Positions 1 through 9,472 of a stretch of DNA of 43,892 nucleotides are shown here, piece by piece. Origin of the DNA: Mycobacteriales bacterium (GTDB lineage Bacteria; Actinomycetota; Actinomycetes; Mycobacteriales; SCTD01); contig JBBDWV010000008.1 in assembly GCA_040902655.1 (NCBI GenBank), forward strand, positions 1 through 43,892, given 5' to 3'. The position numbers and the translations under genes were made by a program. Positions within the stretch are counted from its first letter, which is position 1; each line of letters opens with the position of its first letter. The notes beneath the pieces were generated by a model. That model was given only the letters and a program-made list of their open reading frames with translations, had not been told where the DNA came from and did no database searches.

Positions 1-161
1 CTGAGGTTGATCCTCGCTCACGCTCGAGCCCTCGCGCGCAGGTCAGAGCCCTTTTTCGGGTGTAACTTGTCAACTCCATTAGGGGCCAGAAGACCAGTTT
101 CGATCGAGCGCTCGCAGAAGCTCGCAAAGTTGCTGTTCAGAGGCCGTAGAATCGGCGAGCG
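1..161 (+). promoter_or_regulatory. Probable CRISPR leader
   Basis: This stretch runs up to the first CRISPR repeat, holds no convincing gene, and is clearly richer in A and T than the array. A TAGAAT hexamer at 147-152 fits an actinobacterial -10 box (TAnnnT) and would start transcription close to the first repeat. No well-spaced -35 box is seen. Repeat decay at the right-hand end (variant repeat 8, truncated repeat at 1621) also puts the leader on the left. This is inference; the upstream cas genes that would confirm it lie outside the window. Confidence 0.5.
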
Positions 162-712
162 GTTCTCCTCGCCCTCCGGGGCGAGCTCCATTGCGGCGCG
201 AAGCACGCCGTCGGCACGAAGCGGCTGGTGACCCGTTCTCCTCGCCCTCCGGGGCGAGCTCCATTGCGGCACGTCCTGGAAGTCGGCATCGCCGACCATG
301 ATCCGCACGTTCTCCTCGCCCTCCGGGGCGAGCTCCATTGCGGCGACGCCTCGGCCGAGGAGTATGTCGCCGCTGCATGGTTCTCCTCGCCCTCCGGGGC
401 GAGCTCCATTGCGGCCCTGTCCCTGCCGCGCTGCACGGCGAGCAACTCACCACGTTCTCCTCGCCCTCCGGGGCGAGCTCCATTGCGGCGACAACGACCG
501 CGGCATGCGCGGCCCGAGCTTCCGCAGGTTCTCCTCGCCCTCCGGGGCGAGTTCCATTGCGGCCCGTACAGGGTGGCGCGGCCCTCGGCGACGACCGGCT
601 TGTTCTCCTCGCCCTCCGGGGCGAGCTCCATTGCGGCAGGTGGCGAGCAGCAGCACCAGTCCGGCGAGCAGGACGGGTTCTCCTCGCCCTCCGGGGCGAG
701 CTCCATGGCGGC
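162..712 (+). CRISPR. CRISPR array, 8 repeats and 7 spacers
   Basis: Eight copies of a 36-nt repeat start at 162, 235, 309, 380, 454, 528, 602 and 677. The repeat begins GTTCTCCTCGCCC and ends GAGCTCCATTGCGGC. Bases 7-13 (CTCGCCC) pair with 18-24 (GGGCGAG) around a TCCG loop, and the last eight bases, ATTGCGGC, resemble the 5' handle of type I or III crRNAs. The seven spacers are 35-39 nt (37, 38, 35, 38, 38, 38, 39) and all differ. Repeat 6 has one C-to-T change near its 3' end, and repeat 8 reads ATGG instead of ATTG, as expected away from the leader. No cas gene is in the window, so the subtype cannot be named. Open frames that cross the array are artefacts of the repeat. Confidence 0.96.
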
Positions 713-770
713 ATGGTCCGCGAGTCGTCCCTGCCGTCCGTAAGAGTTCGCGCAGATAGGCGCTAAAGGA

Positions 771-1060
771 TCATGTCTTTTCGATCTTGGTCAGGGCGAG
801 GGCTTCGAGCTCTGCGACGAGTTGCTTGAGCCGGCGGGCGTTGTCCAGCAGTGGGCGTAACGGGTCCGGGTCAGGTAGGGGCCATGTAGCTGAGGCGGGT
901 CGGCGTGGCAGCGGCAGCCGGTGTTGCCGCAGCGGGTTCGTCGTGAGGCCAGGCTGCCCGGTAGCGGCAGTCCGAGTTCGACGATCTCGGCCGCGATCTT
1001 GCTGCGCCGTCGTTCCAGGACCGCGGCGGATCTGACACCGCCACCGTCGGCACCCGACAT
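771..1060 (-). pseudogene. Decayed DUF6788-family gene
   Basis: A GTG/ATG-rich minus-strand frame opens at the ATG at 1060, behind a good GGAGG ribosome site. It reads MSGADGGGVRSAAV, then LGLPLPGSL, RRTRCG, CRCHADPPQLHGPY, the hallmark of DUF6788 proteins that often sit beside transposons. Just after HGPY the frame is lost. The family's C-terminal part (DNARRLKQLVAELEAL) continues in another frame to a stop at 771. The middle of the domain (usually about 20-25 residues between HGPY and the final helix) is missing, so an internal deletion with a frame change seems likely. The family name is recalled, not searched. The gene lies in the DNA that separates the two parts of the CRISPR array. Confidence 0.7.
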
Positions 1061-1125
1061 CCCACACCTCCAAGCTTGAAGTAGCTGTTCTTGGAAGTAG
1101 TGGTACCTCAGGTTCCGACTACTTC

Positions 1126-1377
1126 TTGCAGGAGGACGTGTTCGCTGTCGATCCCCGCGTCGTGGAGGCCGTCTGGTCCAGCGTCCAAGCTCATCTACCG
1201 CGGCTGGCTGCATGGGTGGTGCTCGTGCTTGGAGCGCTTGTTCTGCTCGCGGCGGTCGTCAGCGTCGCGTTGGACGAGTGGGAGACGTCGTGGGGCAAGG
1301 TGTTGATCCTGTTCCTGGTCGCGGTCGGTATGTGGCGCGCCATTGGTCATCTGCGGCGTGCGTCGTCCGCGCGCTAG
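1126..1377 (+). CDS. Small two-helix membrane protein
   Basis: This 83-codon frame encodes a polar N-terminus followed by two hydrophobic segments, AAWVVLVLGALVLLAAVV and VLILFLVAVGMW, and a short basic tail. It is probably a small inner-membrane protein. The start is uncertain: the track start is a TTG at 1126 with no upstream ribosome site, while AGGAGG at 1130-1135 lies too close to the GTG at 1138, and a GTG at 1162 is also possible. No family is recognised. It lies between the DUF6788 remnant and the distal CRISPR repeat, in DNA that seems to have been inserted into the array. Confidence 0.45.
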   Translation: MQEDVFAVDPRVVEAVWSSVQAHLPRLAAWVVLVLGALVLLAAVVSVALDEWETSWGKVLILFLVAVGMWRAIGHLRRASSAR

Positions 1378-1546
1378 AGCGCTCCTGGTACTCATCGAGT
1401 GGCGCAACCGGCTGTTCATCTTCCGGCTGCTGTTCTTCCGGTTGCTGGCTCGGCAGCGCACGCGCCGGGGTGTCGGATGCGGGTCCGGCGGGCGGTAGAT
1501 CGGACTGCCCGAGGGGCATCTGCCCAGTGGTTAGTTAGTCGTTCAG

Positions 1547-1632
1547 GTTCTCCTCGCCCTCCGGGGCGAGCTCCATTGCGGCCTCAACAACCCGACCCCT
1601 CGTCGCGCGGCGCATGCAGAGTTCTCCTCGGC
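1547..1632 (+). CRISPR. Detached distal end of CRISPR array
   Basis: A perfect copy of the 36-nt repeat occupies 1547-1582 in the same orientation as the main array. It is followed by a 38-nt unique segment (1583-1620), exactly spacer length, and then by GTTCTCCTCG at 1621-1630, where the match to the repeat stops. This is the usual form of the last spacer and a decayed terminal repeat. Its 834-bp separation from repeat 8 indicates that one array was split by inserted DNA, or that array-internal repeats were lost. Confidence 0.85.
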
Positions 1633-1651
1633 GCCGCTTGGAACCGATCAT

Positions 1652-1858
1652 CTAGACCAGCCGGACCTTCTCCTCGCGCACCGCGACGACGTCGCCCTTC
1701 CTGAGCTGCCGCCCGCGGCGCTGTTCGAGCCGCCCGCCGACGGTGACGACGCCCTGCTCCAGCAACGGCCGCACGTCCGAGCCCTGGTCGACCAGCCCGG
1801 CCAGCTTGAGCAGCTGCCCCAGCCGGATGCCGTCGTCGCGGACCGCCACCTCTCGCAC
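1652..1858 (-). CDS. S4-domain RNA-binding protein
   Basis: A 68-residue protein made of a single S4 domain, like the YbcJ family: IRLGQLLKLAGLVDQG, then a central helix-turn (VRPLLEQG), VTVGGRLEQRRGRQL and KGDVV. Such proteins bind structured RNA, and a ribosome-linked role is likely but unproven here. The start is taken as GTG at 1858, since the preceding ATG at 1866 is out of frame and no better start is seen; the ribosome site is weak. It is transcribed divergently from the thiC riboswitch, 50 bp away. Most of a long antisense frame that spans thiC and this gene is spurious; only its last 68 codons are this protein. Confidence 0.8.
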   Translation of the reverse strand: MREVAVRDDGIRLGQLLKLAGLVDQGSDVRPLLEQGVVTVGGRLEQRRGRQLRKGDVVAVREEKVRLV

Positions 1859-1908
1859 CCCCTCATGGTGCCCCAGATCCGGCGCGGTCCCGTAGTGTCG
1901 GGGGCGAC

Positions 1909-3802
<1,894 letters not shown>

Positions 3803-3938
3803 TCACGGATCTGGGCTTGCGGGCAGGACAGACCTGCGATACGTCCGTTTTGTCCGCCGCTGTCCGCGGGCAAGGTTGCAGCACCTGCGTCTGCAGGCCC
3901 TGACTCCCTGACAGCGACTGCGGCGAGGTGCTGACCAC

Positions 3939-4691
3939 GTGCTCCTGCGACAGGAGGTGACCGATGGCGTCGAGGTGCTCTGTGCCCTCGGTCCGGTGAG
4001 CGATCGTGAGGCCGCCCGCCTGCTCAGCGCCGTCGACGCTGCCCTGTCCCTCCACCCGCGCGCGGTCGTCGTCGACCTGGTGCAGGTCGAGCCGCTGACC
4101 GACGGGGCCCGCTGGTTGCTGTCCGCGTTGCCACGGCTGCCTGCCGGCTGGCCGTTGCCGTCACTGGTCGTCTGCCCCCCCGCGGAGGCGCCCGACCTGC
4201 CGGGCCTGGTGCTCGCCGCCGACCGGGAGGAGGCGCTGGCGCACGTGGACGACCGCCCGCCCCGCGCCCGCGAGCGGATCCCGCTCGAGCCCGGCGGCAC
4301 GGCGCCGGCGCAGGCGAGGGCGGCTGTGTCACGGTGCCGCGAGCGGCTCGGGCTGGACGAGGTGCATGACGACGTCCTGCTGATCGTCAGCGAGCTGGTC
4401 ACCAACGCGGTCCGGCACGCGATGCCCCCGGTCTGCCTCGAGATCGAGTCCGGCCCCCGGGACATCATCGTCTCGGTCCGCGACGGCAGCCCGCGCCGGC
4501 CGTCGCCACGCACCGCGCAGGACGACGACGAGGGCGGCCGCGGCATGCTGCTGGTCGACCTGGTCGCCGCCGACCACGGCGTACGGGCCCAGCCGCCGGG
4601 CAAGGCGGTCTGGGCGCGACTGCGCCGGCGGGAGCCGGGCGCCGAGGCTGCCGGCCGGCCCGTACGCGGCGTCGTCGGCCAGACGCCCTGA
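3939..4691 (+). CDS. STAS-like and anti-sigma-type ATPase fusion
   Basis: A 250-residue protein with two regulatory modules. Residues 10-105 resemble a STAS domain (anti-sigma-factor antagonist), including RAVVVDLVQVEPLTDGA. Residues 120-230 form a RsbW/SpoIIE-associated GHKL ATPase with an N box (SELVTNAVRHA, 151-161), a G1 box (VRDGSPRRP) and a G2 box (GGRGMLLVDLVA, 199-210). Such proteins bind or phosphorylate partner-switching components that control sigma factors in Gram-positive bacteria. Having both module types in one chain suggests a self-contained switch. No sigma factor or phosphatase gene is adjacent. The start could be GTG at 3939 (GAGGTG eight bases upstream) or GTG at 3957. Confidence 0.82.
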   Translation: MLLRQEVTDGVEVLCALGPVSDREAARLLSAVDAALSLHPRAVVVDLVQVEPLTDGARWLLSALPRLPAGWPLPSLVVCPPAEAPDLPGLVLAADREEALAHVDDRPPRARERIPLEPGGTAPAQARAAVSRCRERLGLDEVHDDVLLIVSELVTNAVRHAMPPVCLEIESGPRDIIVSVRDGSPRRPSPRTAQDDDEGGRGMLLVDLVAADHGVRAQPPGKAVWARLRRREPGAEAAGRPVRGVVGQTP

Positions 4692-4728
4692 CTGCCCGGC
4701 CCGGCGGCCAGACGCCCCGAACTGCCCG

Positions 4729-5811
4729 CTAGACGCCCGGAACGCCTTCGGTCAGCGGCTCCTGCGGACTGCTGCTCGGCTGCGGCGACGCCTCGTCGGC
4801 CGGTTCCGGTGCGGACGCCGGGGTCGCGGGCGGCGTCGACCTGAACGTCGGGCTGGGCGTGGCACCGGGCTCGGCGCTGCTCCTCGGTCCGGCTGACCTG
4901 GAGGGGCGTTCCTTCTCGGGTTGCTCCTGTGCCCGCGGCAGCGCAGGCGTGAAGGGGTGGATGCCTTCGCCCCCGGGACGCTGGTCGGCGGGCAGGGTCC
5001 CGCGCAGCCGCTCACGTAGCGCACCGACTTCGGCCCGCACACCGCGTAGCAGGCCGCTGCGGCCTTGTCGGGACAGGACGTCGGAGCTCTGCTGGAGCAG
5101 CATCAGCGCCTGCCTGGCGGCAGCCGGGTCGTGGGCGGCTCGAGCGATCAGCGCGGCCAGCTCGTCGTTCAGCTCCTCGGCGGCCTCCCGCAGCTCTTCG
5201 TCGGTCGCTCCCAGCTGAGCCAGCCGGTTCAGCTCGTAACCGGCCGTGGCGGCGTTCGTGATGGCTGTGCCGGGTGCGGTCGCACTGCGCGCCGGAGCCA
5301 CGACGACGAAGCCCACCACCGCCGCGGCGGCAGCCAGGAGCGGCCCGGCAGAGAGCAGCCGGCGGCGCCTGCGCAGCGGAACCGTCGCCGGACACTCCGC
5401 CACGTCGGCCTCGGGCGGGGTCGCGGCGTCACCGGCGTCGAGCGCGGTTGCGGCCGCACCGGTCTCGGGCCGGGTCGCGGCCTCACCGGCCTCGAGCCGG
5501 GCAAGGTGGCCGGCGGCCCGGGCGGCAAAGCTCCACAGCTCGTTCAGGTCGGCGTCGACGAGCTCGCCGGCCAGCTCGTCGGCCCCGGCCTCGAGTGCGG
5601 CCGCAGCGAGGGTGAGGTCGGTCTGCAGCGACAGGCGCAGACTGCCGATCTCGCCGAGCAGTGCGCTCAACTCGCGGATCCGGGGGGAGCCGGCGGCGGC
5701 CGGTACCGGGGCGGCGGCGTCCTGGACCGTGGCCGCGGCGGCGGCCGGGCAGCCGAACAGCGGCAGGCCCGTACGTCCAGCTGCTGGCACCTGCCCGCCT
5801 GTGCTGTCCAC
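4729..5811 (-). CDS. Single-pass membrane protein, unknown function
   Basis: This 360-residue protein is not recognised with confidence. Residues 1-145 are Ala-rich and include a helical region (RELSALLGEIGSLRLSLQTD to about residue 105) that is probably cytoplasmic. An RRRRR stretch at 147-151 precedes one hydrophobic segment at 152-174. An outside domain (175-285) is helical with an Asp/Glu/Ala pattern, and residues 285-360 are a Pro/Ser-rich tail. The layout recalls membrane anti-sigma-type proteins, but no zinc-binding motif is seen. The GTG at 5811 has AGGAGG five bases upstream. It is divergent from the F420 reductase gene. Confidence 0.75.
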   Translation of the reverse strand: MDSTGGQVPAAGRTGLPLFGCPAAAAATVQDAAAPVPAAAGSPRIRELSALLGEIGSLRLSLQTDLTLAAAALEAGADELAGELVDADLNELWSFAARAAGHLARLEAGEAATRPETGAAATALDAGDAATPPEADVAECPATVPLRRRRRLLSAGPLLAAAAAVVGFVVVAPARSATAPGTAITNAATAGYELNRLAQLGATDEELREAAEELNDELAALIARAAHDPAAARQALMLLQQSSDVLSRQGRSGLLRGVRAEVGALRERLRGTLPADQRPGGEGIHPFTPALPRAQEQPEKERPSRSAGPRSSAEPGATPSPTFRSTPPATPASAPEPADEASPQPSSSPQEPLTEGVPGV

Positions 5812-5985
5812 GTCGTCCTCCTGCTGTGCCCCTGGCTGTGTCGGGCCAGTCTTTCGCCACCCCGGGGCCGACTCCTGCTCTATGACGGTGACCGATTCGT
5901 GACCTTGGCCGGAGTCTGTCCCGAACCGGCTGGTTCATGTCGCCTCGGCGGCACCTGGTTGTCGGTCGGCTGACATGCTCGCGGG

Positions 5986-6654
5986 ATGACTGCAGCCGGC
6001 GCTTCCGATCCGACCCGCCTCGTCGTTGCCGTCCTCGGCGGCACCGGCGAGCAGGGTCGCGGGCTCGCCCGCCGCCTCGCGCTGGCCGGCTGCCGCGTGG
6101 TGCTCGGCTCCCGCGACACGGCCCGGGCGCAGGTCTCGGCGCAGACCCTGCCCGGCGACGTGACCGGCACCGACAACGCGGGCGCGGCCCGGGAGGGCGA
6201 CGTCGTGATCGTGGCCGTGCCCTGGGTCGGCCACAAGGAGCTGCTGACCTCGCTGGTGGACGAGCTGGCCGGCAAGATCGTGGTGGACTGCGTCAACCCA
6301 CTCGGCTTCGACCAGTACGGCGCCTACGCGCTGACGGTCGAGGAGGGCAGCGCTGCCCAGCAGGCTGCCGCCGTGCTGCCGCACAGTCGGGTGGTCGCGG
6401 CCTTCCACCACGTCAGCGCGGTGTTGCTCCTGGACGAGCAGGTCGACCGGGTGGACACCGACGTGTTGGTGCTCGGCGAGGACCGAACAGCCACCGATCT
6501 GGTCCAGGCCCTCGCGGCGCTGGTCCCGGGCATGAAGGGCGTCTATGCGGGGCGGCTGCGCAACGCCCACCAGGTGGAGGCGCTGACGGCCAACCTCATC
6601 TCGGTGAACCGCCGGTACAAGGTGCACGCGGGTGTCCGCATCACCGACCTCTGA
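5986..6654 (+). CDS. npdG: F420H2:NADP+ oxidoreductase NpdG
   Basis: NpdG moves hydride between NADPH and coenzyme F420, supplying reduced F420 to the flavin-like enzymes of actinobacteria. The 222-residue cytosolic protein opens with a Rossmann nucleotide-binding motif, AVLGGTGEQGRGLA (residues 14-27), followed by VVLGSRD. It then shows VVIVAVPW, KIVVDCVNPL and VAAFHHVSAVLL, a pattern typical of the F420-dependent NADP reductase family. The protein is near the usual 210-230 residues. Its last 23 bp overlap the start of the next gene, so the two are probably co-expressed. No other F420 gene is in the window. Confidence 0.92.
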   Translation: MTAAGASDPTRLVVAVLGGTGEQGRGLARRLALAGCRVVLGSRDTARAQVSAQTLPGDVTGTDNAGAAREGDVVIVAVPWVGHKELLTSLVDELAGKIVVDCVNPLGFDQYGAYALTVEEGSAAQQAAAVLPHSRVVAAFHHVSAVLLLDEQVDRVDTDVLVLGEDRTATDLVQALAALVPGMKGVYAGRLRNAHQVEALTANLISVNRRYKVHAGVRITDL

Positions 6655-7390
6655 CGACACCGGCGCGACCGTCGCGGTGCCGGCGCGGGTCGCCCGCGTC
6701 GTCTCCCTCGTCCCCTCGCTCACCGAGGCCGTCGCCGTCACGGCCCCCGGCCTGCTGGTCGGCGCCACCGACTGGTGCTCGCACCCCCCTGATCTCCGCG
6801 TCTCCCGCGTCGGCGGTACGAAGAACCCGCGGCCGGCCGACGTCCTGGACCTGCGGCCGGACCTGGTGCTGGCCAATGCGGAGGAGAACCGTGCGATAGA
6901 CCTCGACGCCCTGCGCGCGGCCGGTGCCGCGGTATGGGTCACCGCACCCGAGACGCTGCCGGCCGCGCTCGGCTCCCTCGGCCGGATGCTTGCCGCCTGC
7001 GGGTTGGACGAGCCGCCGTGGCTGGCCGGGGCGCGTACGGCCTGGCGCGAGCCGTGGACGGGCCGGCGCCGGCGGGCGGTCGTCCCGATCTGGCGACGTC
7101 CGTGGATGGCGCTCGGTCGCGACACCTTCGCCGGCGACGTGCTGCACCGGCTGGGCGTGGACAACATCCTGGCCGGTGCGGCGGAGCGCTACCCGAAGGT
7201 CGCGCCTGCCGACCTGCCGCCGTACGACCTCGTCGTGCTGCCGGACGAGCCGTACTCCTTCACCGCCGAGGACGGACCGGAGGCGTTCCCGGAGGCGCCC
7301 GCCGCACTGGTCAGCGGGCGGCATCTCACGTGGTACGGCCCGTCGCTCACCGAGGCGCGGGCGCTGCTGGAGCAGCAGCTGCAGGTCTGA
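6632..7390 (+). CDS. Helical-backbone metal receptor, BtuF-like
   Basis: This 252-residue protein resembles the cobalamin/iron-siderophore binding-protein fold: VVSLVPSLTEAV near the N-terminus, DLRPDLVLANAEEN, ALGRDTFAGDVLHRLGVDNI and DLVVLPDEPY. BtuF-type proteins normally carry a signal peptide or lipobox, but none is present here. The protein is therefore probably cytosolic, like a group of actinobacterial homologues known as helical backbone metal receptors. The ligand is unknown. Its GTG start lies inside the npdG tail, and the frames differ. The overlap suggests translational coupling to npdG, although no functional link is established. Confidence 0.78.
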   Translation: MSASPTSDDTGATVAVPARVARVVSLVPSLTEAVAVTAPGLLVGATDWCSHPPDLRVSRVGGTKNPRPADVLDLRPDLVLANAEENRAIDLDALRAAGAAVWVTAPETLPAALGSLGRMLAACGLDEPPWLAGARTAWREPWTGRRRRAVVPIWRRPWMALGRDTFAGDVLHRLGVDNILAGAAERYPKVAPADLPPYDLVVLPDEPYSFTAEDGPEAFPEAPAALVSGRHLTWYGPSLTEARALLEQQLQV

Positions 7391-7454
7391 CCCCGCTGCG
7401 TCCGAACGGGCGTGGGCTGCCGCCGCGGGTCGGTCGGTCGTAGCAGGGGGTGCC

Positions 7455-7856
7455 ATGCAGGTCGAGCACATCGGGTCCACCTCGGTGCCGGAGCTCGCAG
7501 CCAAGCCGGTCATCGACGTGCAGCTCGTCGTCCCGGACGTCGAGCGTGAAGCCGATTGGTTGCCGGCGCTGCAAGCCGCGGGCTACGTGCTGCGCGTCCG
7601 TGAGCCGGGGCACCGGATGGTGCAGGCGGCCCCGCCGCTGCCGGCCGCCAATGTGCATCTGCACCTCGACGGCGCCCCGGAGTTGGCCGCCCGATTGCGG
7701 CTACGCGACCGGTTGAGGGCCGATCCCGCAGCCCGGCAGCGGTACGAGGACGTCAAGCGGTCGCTGACCGGGCGCGAGTGGCCGGACGTGAATCATTACG
7801 CGGAGGCCAAAGGGGACGTCATCCGCGAGCTGCTCGCCGAGCCCGACTGCCGCTGA
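7455..7856 (+). CDS. GrpB/UPF0157-family protein, short N-terminus
   Basis: A 133-residue protein with the GrpB signature VEHIGSTSVPELAAKPVID, placed here at residues 3-21, then DLQ/VERE and VHLHLDG blocks and a C-terminal RYEDVKRSL...NHYAEAKGDVI helix. GrpB proteins have a nucleotidyltransferase-like fold and unclear function; some act in CoA-linked roles. Homologues are usually about 165-180 residues and have about 35 residues before the GST motif. The same frame runs open upstream for only a short distance, with no start codon before the ATG at 7455. AGGGGG lies five bases before that ATG. So this is either a naturally short member or a truncated gene. Confidence 0.75.
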   Translation: MQVEHIGSTSVPELAAKPVIDVQLVVPDVEREADWLPALQAAGYVLRVREPGHRMVQAAPPLPAANVHLHLDGAPELAARLRLRDRLRADPAARQRYEDVKRSLTGREWPDVNHYAEAKGDVIRELLAEPDCR

Positions 7857-8447
7857 GACCGGTCAGGCACCCGTACCGGCCCCCGTCCATCCCGCCCCGT
7901 CCCGCCCGCCCCGCCCCGTTCACATCGCCTCGCCGGTCACGCCAGTCGGGGTGACGTTCTGCTGGCGACGGGGGCCCCCGGCCCGATCCAGCTCACGTCG
8001 CCGAGGTGATCAACGCCATGCTTCGTACGCTTTTCTCCCCGCGAATGAGCGGAAGTCCGGCATTGATCATGGGCAGGTGAGGCACGGCACGACCCGCTGG
8101 CGAGGTGCCGCAACGTGGCCAGGTGCCGCAACGTCTGCTCGCCAGAACGTGCGCCTGCTCCGTCGGGTGGCGGTCAGTGCGCAGCGGCTCCGGTGGCGCC
8201 GGCCCAGGTGGGCGCCGGCCGTACGTCCGAGCAGCTGGACCCGACGGCGGGAAGACGGTGGCGCAGCCCGCAGGCAACGACGGCGGCGCAGCCGCGCACC
8301 CGGCGCCGTGTGCACACATCACCGGCCCGGCCGACCACGCCGGACAGTCACCGCGACGCCGGCCCCCAGTGCACCGGCCCCCAGTGCACCGGCCCCACCG
8401 AGATCGGCCGGCGAGGGATGCCTGTGCGAGGACCCGCTGGGCCGAAC
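7857..8447. other. Repeat-rich intergenic region
   Basis: No gene was found in these 591 bp between the GrpB-like gene and panB. It contains a C-rich low-complexity run (7880-7920), a 63-bp palindromic element (8007-8069), a perfect 14-bp direct repeat AGGTGCCGCAACGT at 8103-8116 and 8121-8134 flanked by CTGGCGA and TCGCCAG, and 2.6 copies of a 15-bp unit (CCGGCCCCCAGTGCA) at 8359-8397. Long frames on both strands here lack coding character. Confidence 0.7.
8007..8069. repeat. Palindromic element, copy 1
   Basis: The element starts TGATCAACGCC and ends GGCATTGATCA, arms that are 10 of 11 complementary. Its interior (TTTTC, GCGAAT, GAGCG) resembles the second copy at 43640-43705 read on the other strand. 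It lies in a gene-free region and looks like a repetitive extragenic palindrome. A search of the whole genome would show the copy number. Confidence 0.7.
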
Positions 8448-9278
8448 CTAGTCGAAGCTGTGCTCCCGGCTCGGGAACCGGCCCTCGCGCACGTCGTCGG
8501 CGTACGCCCGCGTCGCCTCGCCGAGCACCGCGCGCAGGTCGGCGTACCTCTTGACGAAGGTCAGCGGCTTGCCGGCGGTGAGGCCGGCCATGTCGGTCCA
8601 CACCAGGACCTGCGCGTCGCAGCCGGCGCCCGCCCCGATGCCGATCGTCGGGATCGTCAGCTCCTTGGTGACCCGCTCAGCGAGGGCAGCGGGAACGGCT
8701 TCGAGCACCACGGCGAAGGCCCCGGCCTCCTGCAGAGCCAGCGCATCGGCGACGAGTGCCTCGCCGGTGTCGCCGCGGCCCTGCACCTTCAGTCCGGTCA
8801 CCAGCTCGGACTGCGGCGTGAGGCCGACGTGGCCCATCACCGGCGCGCCGGCGGAGACGAGCAGCTCGACCTGCGGGACGACCCGCCGGCCGCCCTCGAG
8901 CTTCACGGCGTGGGCGCCGCCCTCCTTCAGGAACCGGACGGCGGTGTGCAGCGCCTGCTCCGGCGAGCCCTGGTAGGACCCGAACGGCAGGTCCGCCACG
9001 ACCAGGGGCCGGGTGGTGGAGCGGACGACGGCGCGCACCATCGGCAGGAGCTCGTCGACCGTGACCGGCACCGTGGTCGGATGTCCGAGCACGTTGTTGC
9101 CGGCCGAGTCGCCGACGAGCAGCACGGGAATGCCTGCCTGCTCGAAGATCTCGGCGCTGAGCATGTCGTAGGAGGTGAGCATCGCCCAGCGCTCGTCGCG
9201 ATCCTTGGCGCGTTGCAGGTCGCTGGGGCGGACGCGGCGGTTGGTGACCCCGCCGTACAGGCTCGCTAGCTCGGACAT
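8448..9278 (-). CDS. panB: Ketopantoate hydroxymethyltransferase PanB
   Basis: PanB transfers a hydroxymethyl group from 5,10-methylene-tetrahydrofolate to 2-oxoisovalerate, the first committed step to pantothenate and CoA. The 276-residue protein shows [56 protein letters not shown], and [18 protein letters not shown], all classic PanB blocks including the metal-binding Asp residues. The ATG at 9278 has GGAGG seven bases upstream; the longer frame to 9392 adds 38 non-coding-like residues. It is a single-gene unit here; panC and panD are not nearby. Confidence 0.96.
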   Translation of the reverse strand: MSELASLYGGVTNRRVRPSDLQRAKDRDERWAMLTSYDMLSAEIFEQAGIPVLLVGDSAGNNVLGHPTTVPVTVDELLPMVRAVVRSTTRPLVVADLPFGSYQGSPEQALHTAVRFLKEGGAHAVKLEGGRRVVPQVELLVSAGAPVMGHVGLTPQSELVTGLKVQGRGDTGEALVADALALQEAGAFAVVLEAVPAALAERVTKELTIPTIGIGAGAGCDAQVLVWTDMAGLTAGKPLTFVKRYADLRAVLGEATRAYADDVREGRFPSREHSFD

Positions 9279-9472
9279 CTCGGACCTCCAGGGGGAGCGA
9301 CTCGGGGCCGGCCTCCTCGGGTGGCGGCGCTGGTCCCCGGACCCCTCCAGCATCCCATCCCCTGCCCGGCCCGTCGCTGTGGCACGCCTCACGTCCGGCC
9401 GGACCGCGAAAGGGATCCGTCCGTCGTACCGTGGATGACTTGCGATACGGCAGCGTCTAGGAAGGTGGTCCG

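Noticed and set aside
7-766. Several long frames through the CRISPR array
   Set aside because: They only repeat the translated CRISPR unit (SSPSGASSIAA and similar), with no independent coding bias.
1259-1519. Minus-strand 86-codon frame rich in Pro, Glu and Gln
   Set aside because: No ribosome site and no bias clearly above neighbours; it may be a fragment of a lost gene, but support is too weak.
3803-3938. Imperfect inverted repeat after thiC (CTTGC...GGGCAAG)
   Set aside because: About four mismatches and no T tract, so a terminator is not supported.
8115-9269. 384-codon frame antisense to panB
   Set aside because: Shadow of panB in the opposite strand, with a start in repeat-rich intergenic DNA.
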